Positions 1 to 9,559 of a DNA stretch of 64,000 bases are shown here, one piece after another. The translations under genes were made by a program, and so were the position numbers. The first letter of the stretch is position 1. Each line of letters opens with the position of its first letter. The notes under the pieces are model-generated. The model was not told the DNA's origin and made no database searches. It was given only the letters and a program-made list of their open reading frames with translations. The DNA comes from Lachnospiraceae bacterium (GTDB lineage Bacteria > Bacillota > Clostridia > Lachnospirales > Lachnospiraceae), in the NCBI GenBank assembly GCA_910575835.1, contig CAJTGB010000009.1:105150-169149 (forward strand). The letters are read 5' to 3'.

Positions 1-118
1 ATAATTCTCCGCTTTTTACAAAGAATGGAATTACGGGATCAAAGCTTTCATTTCGTAACAGTTCAGACAAATTTCTCAGAAAATACGATAAAACACTTGC
101 AAATAAAATATTCTATGT
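1..118. other. leading intergenic stretch
   Basis: AT-rich leader sequence in front of rubrerythrin 1. No gene, hairpin or repeat is recognisable here apart from the -35 element at 97-102, which is listed with the promoter. Confidence 0.5.
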
Positions 119-141
119 TATAATAATAGTAATTATTACTA
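97..141 (+). promoter_or_regulatory. rubrerythrin 1 promoter with PerR-like operator
   Basis: A -35 TTGCAA (97-102), a 16-nt spacer and a perfect -10 TATAAT (119-124) are followed two bases later by TAGTAATTATTACTA (127-141). That sequence is a perfect 7-1-7 inverted repeat, the geometry of Fur/PerR boxes. It would overlap the transcription start, so a bound regulator should repress. The same arrangement recurs in front of perR and rubrerythrin 2 in this window. That PerR is the binding protein is inferred. Confidence 0.75.
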
Positions 142-168
142 CTTTATACAATTCAGGAGGTACTCATT

Positions 169-708
169 ATGGAATTAAAAGGAAGCAAGACAGAAGCGAA
201 CCTGCAGGCAGCATTCGCAGGCGAATCCCAGGCAAGGAATAAATACACCTACTACGCATCCAAGGCAAAGAAGGACGGCTATGTACAGATCGCTAACATC
301 TTCGAAGAGACCGCGGCCAACGAGAAAGAGCACGCTAAGATGTGGTTCAAGCTGCTCCACGGCGGCTCAGTACCGTCAACCATCGAGAATCTTAAGGACG
401 CGGCAGACGGCGAGAACTACGAGTGGACTGATATGTACGCAGAATTTGCCAGGACAGCAAGAGATGAAGGATTCGATGATATTGCCCTCCTGTTTGAAGA
501 GGTCGGCAAGATCGAGAAGGAACATGAAGAGAGATACCGTAAGCTTCTGGCGAATATCGAAGGCGGCCTTGTATTCTCCAGAGAGGGAGACTGCATCTGG
601 CAGTGCTCGAACTGCGGCCACATAGCAGTAGGCAGGCAGGCGCCGGAGGTATGCCCGGTATGCGCACATCCGCAGGCTTATTTCCAGATCAAGGCGGAGA
701 ATTATTAA
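169..708 (+). CDS. rbr: rubrerythrin (classical domain order)
   Basis: A cytoplasmic non-haem iron peroxidase that reduces hydrogen peroxide in anaerobes. The 179-residue protein has an N-terminal four-helix diiron domain (about residues 1-140) with the ferritin-like ligand motifs [12 protein letters not shown] and a second EKEH. A C-terminal rubredoxin-like domain with CSNCGH and CPVCAHP forms the iron-tetracysteine site. Length is close to the usual 180-190. The AGGAGG site lies 7 bases before the ATG. It has its own promoter with a PerR-like operator and a terminator at 728-767, so it is probably monocistronic. A second rubrerythrin with the reverse domain order is at 62760. Confidence 0.95.
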   Translation: MELKGSKTEANLQAAFAGESQARNKYTYYASKAKKDGYVQIANIFEETAANEKEHAKMWFKLLHGGSVPSTIENLKDAADGENYEWTDMYAEFARTARDEGFDDIALLFEEVGKIEKEHEERYRKLLANIEGGLVFSREGDCIWQCSNCGHIAVGRQAPEVCPVCAHPQAYFQIKAENY

Positions 709-727
709 TACAGCGTCAAAGACGGCA

Positions 728-767
728 AAAGGAGCCGCCGGAATATATGCTTTCCGGCAGCTCCTTT
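728..767. terminator. bidirectional terminator between rubrerythrin 1 and atpD
   Basis: A long hairpin: AAAGGAGC-c-GCCGGAA (728-743) pairs with TTCCGGC-a-GCTCCTTT (752-767). It lies between two convergent genes, with short T-rich ends on both strands, so it probably serves both. Confidence 0.75.
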
Positions 768-779
768 GCTTCTGATATA

Positions 780-1397
780 TTATTTCCCTTGCATCTTCTT
801 GATCACCTTAAGTCTGGTGAATTCTTCTCTTTCCTTCTCCTCCAGTGCATTATTGATCGTATACACCAGATTGCTGTACATCGGGATCGTGATATTCTTC
901 AGCGCATTCGCCCTCTTCTGGGTCTTCTTGATATTCGCCGCAAGACGGTACGCCGCATTCTCCACCTCAGCCAGCTTGATCGTCAGGTTCTTCACCGCAC
1001 GGAACGCCTCCCTGGCTATATCTATTGATTCCTTCGTCGTCCCAAACGCGTATGTCAGGTCGTTCTGCCTGTCGTCGTACTTGATATGCGGGATCTCCGT
1101 TCCCATGATACTTCTGGTCTGTATCCGAATGGATTCCTCGATCGGAACGGTAAATGCAAGCTCTTCTACCTTGCTGATCCCCTGCTCGATATTCGCACGC
1201 TGGAGACACGTATATGCTCTGGTAAATGTAATATCAATCTCTTCCTGTATGTTCTTTGCCTCATCGATCAGTTCCATTAATTCCTTCAGAAGAATATTCC
1301 GCTTCTTGTCCATAAGGTCATAGCCCTGATGTGCCAGCGCAAGAGAATTCTTGGCAAGCATCAGATTACCTTTGGTAGGAAATTCTCTTGGATCCAT
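780..1397 (-). CDS. atpD: V-type ATP synthase subunit D
   Basis: The central-shaft subunit that couples rotation of the membrane ring to the A3B3 head. The 205-residue protein begins MDPREFPTKGNLMLAKNSL, the typical conserved start of subunit D, and is predicted to be mostly long helices forming a coiled coil. AGGAGG stands 7 bases before the ATG. It is the last gene of the nine-gene V-ATPase operon and is separated from atpB by 111 bases holding a palindromic repeat element, whereas every other junction in the operon is short. The RNA hairpin formed by that repeat could change how much D is made relative to B (inference). Confidence 0.95.
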   Translation of the reverse strand: MDPREFPTKGNLMLAKNSLALAHQGYDLMDKKRNILLKELMELIDEAKNIQEEIDITFTRAYTCLQRANIEQGISKVEELAFTVPIEESIRIQTRSIMGTEIPHIKYDDRQNDLTYAFGTTKESIDIAREAFRAVKNLTIKLAEVENAAYRLAANIKKTQKRANALKNITIPMYSNLVYTINNALEEKEREEFTRLKVIKKMQGK

Positions 1398-1448
1398 ACG
1401 AAGACCTCCTTTACTTCTATCGCCCTGTCACCTTCGCGCCGACGGTCC

Positions 1449-1512
1449 CTAGTACACCGAATAATAAGTAACCAGCCATATATGGCTAGGAACTTATTTT
1501 TCGGTGTACTAG
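1449..1512. repeat. palindromic CTAG-ended repeat element, short copy
   Basis: A 64-bp near-palindrome. The left arm starts CTAGTACACCGAATAATAAG and the right arm is its complement with a few mismatches; they meet at CATATATG. The same two arms occur at 13912-14075 with about 100 bp between them, so this is a dispersed, MITE-like or REP-like element whose inner part is deleted here. Its right end supplies the TAG stop codon of atpB. In the operon RNA it would fold into one long hairpin between atpB and atpD. Confidence 0.9.
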
Positions 1513-2906
1513 ACCGCATCCGCGACGGGGCGGGCAAGCGGATAGTATTTATCTATCAGCTGTGTATCGATTCGATCCAATTCTTCTTTCGGAAGGAAGC
1601 CCAATAGCTGCCATCCAAAATCCAGCGTATCCTGGATCGTCCGGTTCTCCGTCGGCCCCTGTCCGATATAATGCTTCTCGAACTCTTCGCCGAATTTCAG
1701 ATACTTCTTATCCAACGGCGACAGCTCATCCTCACCGATAACAGACGCTAAGTTCCTCGCCTCTCCTACCTTGGCGTAAGCAGAGAACAACTGGTTCGCA
1801 AGCCCCTGGTGGTCTTCTCTGGTATACCCTTCTCCGATTCCGTCCTTCATCAGACGGGACAGAGACGGCAGGATACTGATAGGCGGATAGATCGCCTGCC
1901 CGTGTAAGTTCCGGTCAAGAACGATCTGTCCCTCCGTGATATATCCGGTAAGGTCCGGTATCGGATGTGTGATGTCATCATTCGGCATAGTCAGGATCGG
2001 GAGCTGCGTCACTGATCCCGAAGCGCCCTGCACGATTCCCGCGCGCTCATACAGCGTCGCCAACTCACTGTAGAGATAGCCCGGATAACCCTTTCTTGAA
2101 GGGATCTCACCCTTTGAAGAGGATACCTCACGCATCGCCTCTGCAAATGACGTCATATCCGTCAGGATGACCAGAATATGCATATTGCACTCGAACGCCA
2201 GATACTCTGCAACCGTGAGCGCAACCTTCGGCGTGATCAGACGTTCCACCACCGGATCGTTGGCCAGGTTAAGGAACATGCACACATGATCCGCAACACC
2301 GCTCTCGTCAAATGTCTTGCGGAAGAACTCTGCAACGTCATGCTTAACACCCATCGCGCCGAACACAACCGCGAAGTTCTCGTTCGTCCCGTCGCCCAGG
2401 GACGCCTGCTTAACGATCTGCGCCGCCAACTGGTCGTGGGGAAGTCCGTTTCCTGAGAAGATCGGAAGCTTCTGCCCGCGGATCAGCGTTGTCAGACCGT
2501 CGATCGCTGAGATTCCCGTGCGGATATAGTTTCTTGGATACTCTCTGCGCACCGGGTTCAGCGGCAGGCCGTTGACGTCTCTTCTCTCCGCCGCCACGAT
2601 CCTTCCCAGACCGTCGATCGGCACTCCGACTCCGTTGAAGGTCCGCCCCAGCACCTCCGGGGATACGGCAACCTCCATCGGATGCCCGGTGAGCTTCGTA
2701 TGGGTATTGCGAAGAGACATATTCTCCGTCCCCTCGAATACCTGTATGATCGCCTTATCCTCATATAACTCGATAATACGTCCCATCTTCTTCGTATTAC
2801 CGTCTACCACAAACTCTACGATCTCATCAAAGAACGCACCCTGCAGCCCTTCCAGCACTACAAGAGGTCCGTTAATATTACTGAGTCCCAGATATTCTAT
2901 TGCCAT
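1509..2906 (-). CDS. atpB: V-type ATP synthase subunit B
   Basis: The non-catalytic nucleotide-binding subunit of the A3B3 head, 465 residues, the usual size. It starts [20 protein letters not shown] and carries the family motifs [20 protein letters not shown], with no working Walker A, and [37 protein letters not shown] split over the central region. Only 14 bases separate it from atpA. The last codons run GCG GTC TAG, and the TAG belongs to the inserted palindromic element at 1449-1512, so the natural C-terminus may have been altered by the insertion. Confidence 0.96.
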   Translation of the reverse strand: MAIEYLGLSNINGPLVVLEGLQGAFFDEIVEFVVDGNTKKMGRIIELYEDKAIIQVFEGTENMSLRNTHTKLTGHPMEVAVSPEVLGRTFNGVGVPIDGLGRIVAAERRDVNGLPLNPVRREYPRNYIRTGISAIDGLTTLIRGQKLPIFSGNGLPHDQLAAQIVKQASLGDGTNENFAVVFGAMGVKHDVAEFFRKTFDESGVADHVCMFLNLANDPVVERLITPKVALTVAEYLAFECNMHILVILTDMTSFAEAMREVSSSKGEIPSRKGYPGYLYSELATLYERAGIVQGASGSVTQLPILTMPNDDITHPIPDLTGYITEGQIVLDRNLHGQAIYPPISILPSLSRLMKDGIGEGYTREDHQGLANQLFSAYAKVGEARNLASVIGEDELSPLDKKYLKFGEEFEKHYIGQGPTENRTIQDTLDFGWQLLGFLPKEELDRIDTQLIDKYYPLARPVADAV

Positions 2907-2920
2907 GTACGGTTCCCTCC

Positions 2921-4693
2921 TTACGCATTCTTCGCAATCACTCGATTGTAGAAGTCATCAATATCTTTCTTATACAGATCCAAAAGCTGCAGATTGTCGT
3001 TTGCCACATCATACTTGATGGCGATCACCTTCTCGAAGATACCCTCTGCCTTCAGCACGGACATCGGCTGTCCCATCGCCACCAGATTCCTCGCAGTCTT
3101 ATACAGATACAGGATCACATCCATCATCTTGAACTGCTTCTCCATGGACACGCAGGTATCGTCCTTGTGAAATGCATTCTGCTGCAGGAATCCCAGACGG
3201 ATCACCTTCGCGATCTCTAACACCAGTTTTTGATCGTCTGGAAGCACATCTCCGCCGATCAGCTTCACGATCTCCATCAGACTGCTCTCCTGATTCAGCA
3301 GGGCCATCATCCGGTTCCGGTAATCTACAAACTTCGGCGATACATGGTCTGCGTACCATCCGCTTAAGTCATTCAGGTATTCACTGTAGCTTGACAGCCA
3401 GTGGATCGCCGGGAAATGTCTGGAATATGCCAGCGATTTGTCCAGTCCCCAGAAGCACCGGACGAACCTCTTCGTATTCTGCGTTACCGGCTCGGAGAAA
3501 TCACCGCCCTGAGGGGATACCGCACCGATGATAGACACCGACCCGGTCTCGCCGTTTAACGTCTGCATCATGCCCGCTCTCTCATAGAAGGCCGACAGCC
3601 GGGAAGCCAGATAAGCCGGGAAGCCTTCCTCCGCCGGCATCTCCTCCAGACGCCCGGACAGCTCACGCAGGGCCTCCGCCCATCGCGAGGTAGAATCCGC
3701 CATGATCGCCACGTCATATCCCATATCCCGGTAATACTCTGCCAGAGTAAGTCCGGTATAGATAGAAGCCTCACGGGCCGCAACCGGCATATTCGACGTA
3801 TTCGCGATCAGCGTCGTCCTGTCCATCAGCGGGTTGCCCGTCTTAGGATCCACCAGCTCCGAGAATTCCTCCAACACCTGTGTCATCTCGTTGCCGCGCT
3901 CCCCGCATCCGATATATATGATAATATCCGCATCCGCCCACTTGGCGATCTGATGCTGGGTCATAGTCTTTCCCGTTCCGAATCCGCCCGGAATCGCCGC
4001 GGTTCCTCCCTTGGCGATCGGAAACATCGTGTCCAGGATACGCTGTCCCGTAATAAGCGGCACTGTCGCCGGGAACCGATGGCTCACCGGCCTTGGAACA
4101 CGGATCGGCCACCGCTGGGTCATGGTCAGTTCCTTCCTGCCGCCGTCAGGCTGCTCAACCGTCACCAACACGTCTGTAATGGTGTACTCACCGTCCGGGA
4201 CAACGGATACTACCGTCCCCTCCACATCCGGCGGCACCATACATTTATGTAAGATCGCCTGCGTCTCTTGCACCTCTGCGATCACCGTCCCGCCGTGGAC
4301 CGTCTCGCCCTTGGAGACCGTGATATGCGTATCCCATAATCTATGTACATCCAGAGAATCCACACTGACGCCTCTGGTGATAAATGCGCTGCCGTTATCC
4401 GCAATCCGCTCTAAGGGTCTTTCGATTCCGTCAAATATGTTGTTCAGGATTCCGGGCGCCAGGGTCACGGATACCGCCGCACCAGTGGACTCAACATACT
4501 CGCCCGGGCGAAGCCCTGACGTCTCCTCGTATACCTGTACCGTAGTCATATCCTTATCAAGAGAGATCACTTCTCCGACCAGCTTCTCTTCTCCGACGTA
4601 CACCATCTCCGACATCTTGAATTCCGTCTTGCCCTTCAGGTAGATAACAGGTCCGTTGATCCCGTAGATCTTACCAGTCGTCACACTATCCAA
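2921..4693 (-). CDS. atpA: V-type ATP synthase subunit A (catalytic)
   Basis: The catalytic ATPase subunit, about 590 residues from the start chosen. The Walker A motif is GGFGTGKT, followed by [11 protein letters not shown] and the [14 protein letters not shown] segment, all characteristic of V/A-type subunit A. The first ATG in the open frame lies within atpE, so the likely start is the TTG at 4693, eight bases after GGGAGG. It gives (M)[15 protein letters not shown] and overlaps atpE by 8 bases. A GTG five codons further in (at 4678) is the alternative. Translational coupling to atpE is likely. Confidence 0.95.
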   Translation of the reverse strand: MDSVTTGKIYGINGPVIYLKGKTEFKMSEMVYVGEEKLVGEVISLDKDMTTVQVYEETSGLRPGEYVESTGAAVSVTLAPGILNNIFDGIERPLERIADNGSAFITRGVSVDSLDVHRLWDTHITVSKGETVHGGTVIAEVQETQAILHKCMVPPDVEGTVVSVVPDGEYTITDVLVTVEQPDGGRKELTMTQRWPIRVPRPVSHRFPATVPLITGQRILDTMFPIAKGGTAAIPGGFGTGKTMTQHQIAKWADADIIIYIGCGERGNEMTQVLEEFSELVDPKTGNPLMDRTTLIANTSNMPVAAREASIYTGLTLAEYYRDMGYDVAIMADSTSRWAEALRELSGRLEEMPAEEGFPAYLASRLSAFYERAGMMQTLNGETGSVSIIGAVSPQGGDFSEPVTQNTKRFVRCFWGLDKSLAYSRHFPAIHWLSSYSEYLNDLSGWYADHVSPKFVDYRNRMMALLNQESSLMEIVKLIGGDVLPDDQKLVLEIAKVIRLGFLQQNAFHKDDTCVSMEKQFKMMDVILYLYKTARNLVAMGQPMSVLKAEGIFEKVIAIKYDVANDNLQLLDLYKKDIDDFYNRVIAKNA

Positions 4694-5282
4694 CTTGCAC
4701 ACCTCCCTTGAACAAGAACTTTCTGTATTCATTCTCGATCGCACCCTTGAACGCATGGTCGATCAGTATATTCTTCTCCTGGATCACCGCGCGCACACCT
4801 CCGATAAAGTCTTCCTTGCTCACCGTAAGCGCCATACCGGTATGCTCCTCGAGATACTCCTTCTTATCCGCATCCGTCGGATTGATATAGATGGTCATAG
4901 CCGCGCCTCCGGCGAATCTTGCCGCCTTCTCGATATACGAGATCAGCAGGCGCGGATATTCCTCCGTCTTCATATATTCCTCAACCACCTCGCGGACTTC
5001 CTCAAACAATTCCTTCTTCAATTCCTTCTGTGTCTTGCTCAGTTCACGCTTCAGTTCAAGCTGTGCCTTGGACATCGCCATATTAAGCTGCTGCTGTGCT
5101 CCGACACGCTCCGCCTTCACCCGTGTCTCCGACTGGCGCAGAAGTTCTGCCCGATGCTGTTCAAACACTCCGAGCAGCGCATCCTCATGCTGCTTCATGA
5201 TCGCATTGCCCTCTGCACGGGCCTCTTCCATTGCCGCGGCCTGCAAATGTGATATCTTCTCTTCTACTGTCAAGTATGCCAC
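4686..5282 (-). CDS. atpE: V-type ATP synthase subunit E
   Basis: A peripheral-stalk subunit (198 residues) that pairs with the small H/G subunit to hold the head still. The first half is a charged, alanine-rich helix suited to a coiled coil (roughly residues 5-110) and the second half is the globular head-binding domain. It starts six bases after atpF and overlaps atpA by eight. Subunit E sequences diverge strongly; identity rests on size, helix pattern and its place between F and A. Confidence 0.85.
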   Translation of the reverse strand: MAYLTVEEKISHLQAAAMEEARAEGNAIMKQHEDALLGVFEQHRAELLRQSETRVKAERVGAQQQLNMAMSKAQLELKRELSKTQKELKKELFEEVREVVEEYMKTEEYPRLLISYIEKAARFAGGAAMTIYINPTDADKKEYLEEHTGMALTVSKEDFIGGVRAVIQEKNILIDHAFKGAIENEYRKFLFKGGVQVG

Positions 5283-5288
5283 CTCGCT

Positions 5289-5597
5289 TTATAGTTTCAA
5301 ACCAATCGCCTCATTTACATAAGATGTGATAAAGTCTTTCTTACGTCCGGTTCCGTGTCTGTCAGGAATCTCGATAAGCAGCGGCATAGTACGCTCCAGC
5401 TTGATCTCATCGATCAGGTCCGGGAATTCTCTGCCGAACTTCTCCGTCAGCAGGATAACTCCCACCGCCTTATCGTTCATCGCGTTCTCGATCGCCGTCC
5501 TCAGCTCCTCCCTCTCGTGGACCACGATCCCGTCAACTCCCGCAAGCCTCATCCCTGTCAGTGTATCGACATTATCACTGATCAGATACATCTTCAT
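5289..5597 (-). CDS. atpF: V-type ATP synthase subunit F
   Basis: A small rotor subunit, 102 residues, binding the shaft subunit D. It begins MKMYLISDNVDTLTGMRLAG, the typical start in which a CheY-like fold is formed, and has the usual GVILLTEKFG strand. It follows atpK by one base and precedes atpE by six, so it is clearly cotranscribed. Confidence 0.93.
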   Translation of the reverse strand: MKMYLISDNVDTLTGMRLAGVDGIVVHEREELRTAIENAMNDKAVGVILLTEKFGREFPDLIDEIKLERTMPLLIEIPDRHGTGRKKDFITSYVNEAIGLKL

Positions 5598-5598
5598 C

Positions 5599-6033
5599 TT
5601 ACAATTTACCCAGAATCATGAAGGAGATGATCAGTCCGTACAGACATACACCTTCCGCAAGACCTACGAAGATCAGTGACTTACCAAGAGCACTGGAATC
5701 CTCGCTGATCGCGCCAAGCGCAGCGCTTGCGGCGCTTGCTACGGCAATACCACCGCCGACACAGGACAGACCGGTTGACAGCGCAGCGGCAAGATAGCCG
5801 AACCCAACAGAATTAGAAGCAGCCTCAGAAACGCCCTCTGCCGCTTCCACCGGCGCTCCGCCGAACATCATTATAGCCGCGACAGCGAATGCTCCGAAGT
5901 AGAAGAACGCATTGGTCACGATCGCCCTCTTATAACGCTTCTTTGTCTTCTCTCCGATCAGATAGTATCCGAATGGAACGATGATGCCAAGCACCAGTGC
6001 TGCAATGAGTAATAATTTCACAGTTAAAGTCAT
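5599..6033 (-). CDS. atpK: V-type ATP synthase subunit K (membrane ring)
   Basis: The ion-carrying ring subunit, 144 residues with four predicted membrane helices. Helices 3-4 form the recognisable c-type hairpin, with the glycine-rich stretch around STGLSCVGGGIAVASA and the carboxylate in FVGLAEGVCLYG (the only membrane-buried Glu). The first hairpin has no glycine motif and no buried acid. So one ion site is expected per four helices. The Gln that helps bind sodium in Enterococcus NtpK helix 3 is not seen here; proton transport is therefore possible, but this is inference. Confidence 0.92.
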   Translation of the reverse strand: MTLTVKLLLIAALVLGIIVPFGYYLIGEKTKKRYKRAIVTNAFFYFGAFAVAAIMMFGGAPVEAAEGVSEAASNSVGFGYLAAALSTGLSCVGGGIAVASAASAALGAISEDSSALGKSLIFVGLAEGVCLYGLIISFMILGKL

Positions 6034-6071
6034 GATTGATATCCTCCTCTTGTCCTTATCTTATTCACTTT

Positions 6072-8006
6072 TTATTTCGTTTGCTTGTTAAATGGTTTGA
6101 ATTCCCGTCCGCTTCCCTTATAGAAGCGGCTGAACATCTCATAATATTCCAGACGCAATACCTGGATGCCGACGATCAGCCCCTCCAGCGCGCATACGAC
6201 TACATTGCCAAAGATAACCCCGAACAGGTTCGGCGTTCCGCTCTCCGCCCCGGAGAGCATCAGGACTACTTCCATGATCGCCGCATGGCTGACTGCGAAT
6301 GCCCCGATACGCACATAAGAAAGCGTGTTGGAGAAGTAACTCAGCAACGTCTCAAACAGTTCAAAGAAGCCCTGTACCAGGAACATCGCCTTACTCTCTT
6401 CCATCTTCTTATGGTTATGCTCCACCAGATTCGTAAGCGGTTCCTTGAATACGAACAGCAGAACCGGAATTCCCAGGAATATCACCATCAGGATATTGCC
6501 CGGAACCTTGTGCCCGGTCATATACAGCACGACGGTCAGTACCAGGAATCCATAGAACACAAGCCCTGCCACTCCGTTTGTCGAGAACCATAGGTTCTCT
6601 GTGTCATGCGCTTTCGCAGCGTTGGCGATCTGGAAGATCATCACCAGGATATTTAAGGCCATACCAAAAGCGATCGCTATGATGAACACCGTATTCAGCT
6701 GTCCGATAAACGGCAGATTCGTCATCGCCTCCACCGGCCTGAGCCAGATTGCCGGAATCACATCCTCGAACCCGAAGATACTGCCGAACATGACGCCGAA
6801 GATCATAGAGAAGATCCCCGCGATCGACACGATTCCCGCTAAGTTCATCTTCTTCTTCAGATAGATCAGCCCGCCGATCGCAAACAGGCAGAAGCCCTGC
6901 CCCACATCTCCGAACATAGCGCCGAAGATAAACGTATAAGTGAGCGCCACGAACATCGTCGGATCCAGCTCATCATGCGCCGGAAGGCCGTACATCTGGA
7001 TGAACAGCTCAAAAGGCTTGAAGAACTTAGGATTCTTAAGCTTCGTCGGAGGATCTCCGAAGAACTTCTCCCGGTCTTCTTCCACGACGATGAACACCCT
7101 GTCATCATCCTTCGACTCTTCAAGCAGAGCCGCCACATCGGCTTCTCCCATCCATCCGCAGAGGATGTAATAGTCTTCCTTGTTATCTCCCGCATCCGTC
7201 CTTGCCGCCATCTTACGGACATCGAAGTTATTGGACAATTCCTCCAGTCTCTTCCTTGCCCCTAAGAGCTTGGCTGCGCGGCTGCTCATCAGCTCCTCGA
7301 TCTGCCGGTCGATCTCATCCTTCTCTTTCCTGGCATCGTCGATACTCTTCTGCATGCTTCCGCACGCATCCTTAGGTGTTCCGATATATTCCGGCGGAAT
7401 CGTGATCCGCTCAAAATGCAGGGAATTAAACGCTGAATCTACCTTGCTCGTGTCCGCATTCGACACAAAATAACATCCGTATACGTAGTTCTCATTCCTT
7501 GTTCCCTCGAGGAATACTGCCTGCAGATCATCAAACAGATATTTTTCCAGCTTCTTGTAATGATCAAGGCCGATCCTTCCGAAGCGGATCTTCATATACT
7601 TATAACGCATCGTCTTATGCAGATCCAGATTCAGAGGGGTAAACGGTTCCAGGACTTTGAACTTCTCCTTAGCCTCGTCTTCCTTCTTATTCAGCAGTTC
7701 CTTCTTCTCCTGCAGATCCAGATAGTCATGATTAAGCTCCCGGATGAAGGCAAGCATCTCGTCTTTTGACATATTCTGGTCGACGTGAGGCATCCCCTCT
7801 GGTAAGAGCGCCGCGAACTGTTCTGCCTTCGCAAGCGCGTCTTTGTATGGATTCACCTCCACAAAAGGCAGAAGATTATCTGTCGTCTTAAGCTCCGTGA
7901 CTGCATTCTCAAGCTGCATCTCATACTTGGACAGATATTTCTCGCACACACGGTCTATATCTATTCTGGGACCGCTGATGCTCAAAAACTTCATCTTTAC
8001 AATCAT
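6072..8006 (-). CDS. atpI: V-type ATP synthase subunit I
   Basis: The large stator subunit (about 644 residues) that carries ions past the K ring. The N-terminal half is soluble and helical, matching the two-lobed arm that meets the peripheral stalks. The C-terminal half has about seven or eight membrane helices, beginning near PTMFVALTYTFIFGAMFGDVG; the conserved arginine region is in FSNTLSYVRIGAFAVSHA. The start is the ATG at 8006, eight bases after AGGAGG, and it overlaps the stop of atpC as ATGA. An upstream in-frame ATG at 8066 lies deep inside atpC and is unlikely. Confidence 0.94.
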   Translation of the reverse strand: MIVKMKFLSISGPRIDIDRVCEKYLSKYEMQLENAVTELKTTDNLLPFVEVNPYKDALAKAEQFAALLPEGMPHVDQNMSKDEMLAFIRELNHDYLDLQEKKELLNKKEDEAKEKFKVLEPFTPLNLDLHKTMRYKYMKIRFGRIGLDHYKKLEKYLFDDLQAVFLEGTRNENYVYGCYFVSNADTSKVDSAFNSLHFERITIPPEYIGTPKDACGSMQKSIDDARKEKDEIDRQIEELMSSRAAKLLGARKRLEELSNNFDVRKMAARTDAGDNKEDYYILCGWMGEADVAALLEESKDDDRVFIVVEEDREKFFGDPPTKLKNPKFFKPFELFIQMYGLPAHDELDPTMFVALTYTFIFGAMFGDVGQGFCLFAIGGLIYLKKKMNLAGIVSIAGIFSMIFGVMFGSIFGFEDVIPAIWLRPVEAMTNLPFIGQLNTVFIIAIAFGMALNILVMIFQIANAAKAHDTENLWFSTNGVAGLVFYGFLVLTVVLYMTGHKVPGNILMVIFLGIPVLLFVFKEPLTNLVEHNHKKMEESKAMFLVQGFFELFETLLSYFSNTLSYVRIGAFAVSHAAIMEVVLMLSGAESGTPNLFGVIFGNVVVCALEGLIVGIQVLRLEYYEMFSRFYKGSGREFKPFNKQTK

Positions 8007-9049
8007 TGCATCACACCTCCTAAGTATCCTAACGTCTCTCTTGAAGATAAGCCGTAACGGATACATTCAAGGGCCGTTGTTAATTTGTAGATCTCTTCTT
8101 CCTTCAAAAACAGATATGTATTCACCGTCGCGATCGAATACGGGTTCCGTCTTCTGTCACTGACATATAACCGCCTCATGCACTCCTTATATGCGGCTTC
8201 CAGCGTCTTCCCGCTGATGTCCGCATATTTCTCAGCATAATATGTCTCCTCCAGGCGTTTCTCATACTCTTCGACAGTCGGAGCCTCCACCAGGCCCTTG
8301 AACTCGTCCACGCTGAGCCTGTACTGGATCGGAATCGTGAGCGAATAGATGTCCGGCGGCAGCATATTGTAATACTTCTTCGCACGGTAGATCCACTGAA
8401 TATTCAGCAGATCAATCCTTGAACCGAAGTCCCGGATATACATCTCGCGTTCCTTTCCCTTAAGAAGCTGTCTGCTCTTCCTCCACATTTCAGAGAAATA
8501 ATACAGATCCAGAGCCAGATCGTAATCAAACAGTGTCGCCCCTTCCGACTCGCGGATCGGCTGAAGCGGCGCGTAATATTCCGTATCCTTCAGATTATCG
8601 ATCAGCTCTTCAACGTTCCTCGACGTGATCAGCTTATCGATCGAGATCTGAGAATATTTATCGAAGAATACCTTCTTATATTCTATATCAAACGGCATAT
8701 CGTAATGATTGAACACAATCCGCAGACAGTAGTTGATCAGGTCGATCTCATACCTCTTCCAGTACAGCTTAAGGAACTTCTTCTGCTCCATCCCCGCAAA
8801 CCGGAATATCCGCGTGTAATCATCGAACAATGACTGATACAGGATCTTCTCTATATTCCCCCTGTGATACAGGGATACGTCAATCTGTTCCATATATCTT
8901 ACATAGGCAGGCTTCTCCTTCAGGTATTCGATGGCTTCCGGCACGCTCCTTAAGTTCGCGATATTCTCAAAATCCCGTCCGTTCAGGAGCTTCGCCTGCA
9001 TCGCCCGCACCTTCGTGGTTAAGCCGCTGTACGTCATCACATTACCCAT
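8003..9049 (-). CDS. atpC: V-type ATP synthase subunit C
   Basis: The 348-residue adaptor (subunit d/C type) that sits on the K ring and receives the D-F shaft. It begins MGNVMTYSGLTTKVRAMQAKLL and is wholly soluble and helical with the repeated V-ATPase subunit-C pattern (for example RPLQPIRESEGATLF-like helices). It starts three bases after the small stalk gene and ends in an ATGA overlap with atpI. Confidence 0.93.
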   Translation of the reverse strand: MGNVMTYSGLTTKVRAMQAKLLNGRDFENIANLRSVPEAIEYLKEKPAYVRYMEQIDVSLYHRGNIEKILYQSLFDDYTRIFRFAGMEQKKFLKLYWKRYEIDLINYCLRIVFNHYDMPFDIEYKKVFFDKYSQISIDKLITSRNVEELIDNLKDTEYYAPLQPIRESEGATLFDYDLALDLYYFSEMWRKSRQLLKGKEREMYIRDFGSRIDLLNIQWIYRAKKYYNMLPPDIYSLTIPIQYRLSVDEFKGLVEAPTVEEYEKRLEETYYAEKYADISGKTLEAAYKECMRRLYVSDRRRNPYSIATVNTYLFLKEEEIYKLTTALECIRYGLSSRETLGYLGGVMQ

Positions 9050-9052
9050 GCC

Positions 9053-9364
9053 CTACACCTCTACTATATGCGCTAAGATCTCCCGGGCATACGCACTGTG
9101 GTTCTCCTCGAATTCCTTCTTAAGGTTATCGATCGTCGACCGGTTCTTCTCCTGCTGCTCCTTCAAGATCCGCTCCATCTTCGCATCCGCGTCCTTCCGG
9201 ATCTGCTCTAACTGCTTCCTGGTCTCGTCCTCGATCGCCGCGTCAAAACGATCCCGCTGATTCTGGATCTTCTTCTCGATCTCGCTCTTCTGAGCCTGAG
9301 CATGTTCCACAATCGCCTCTGCAGTTTCCTCGATATCTGCTAATTTCTTAACAACTGTGTCCAT
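9053..9364 (-). CDS. V-type ATP synthase peripheral-stalk subunit (H/G type)
   Basis: 103 residues, nearly all charged helix with a heptad-like pattern, as expected for the partner of subunit E in the peripheral stalk. It is the first gene of the V-ATPase operon, three bases before atpC, a position usual for this subunit. There is a good GGAGGT site before the ATG. Sequence conservation is low, so the name rests on length, coiled-coil character and position. Confidence 0.82.
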   Translation of the reverse strand: MDTVVKKLADIEETAEAIVEHAQAQKSEIEKKIQNQRDRFDAAIEDETRKQLEQIRKDADAKMERILKEQQEKNRSTIDNLKKEFEENHSAYAREILAHIVEV

Positions 9365-9398
9365 TCAGATACCTCCATTTCCCGTCAATTTGCACACA

Positions 9399-9404
9399 AT
9401 TATA
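9399..9404 (-). promoter_or_regulatory. -10 box of the V-ATPase operon
   Basis: A perfect TATAAT on the minus strand 34 bases before the first operon gene. The -35 region is poor: TTGGAA is only 14 bases upstream. The surrounding sequence is very AT-rich. Confidence 0.5.
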
Positions 9405-9489
9405 ATATACTCCGTTTTTTCCAAATTTCCATAGTAAAATTCAACAAAAAATGCCTTTTTTGTTACGTTTTTCACACACTTATATTCAA

Positions 9490-9518
9490 TTGACTTTTTT
9501 ACGCCTGCACGCTAAACT
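9490..9518 (+). promoter_or_regulatory. trmB promoter
   Basis: TTGACT (9490-9495), 17-base spacer, TAAACT (9513-9518), 41 bases before the trmB start. Confidence 0.65.
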
Positions 9519-9559
9519 AAAAAACATACTAAAATGCTTAAAAACAGGGGGAATCACGT

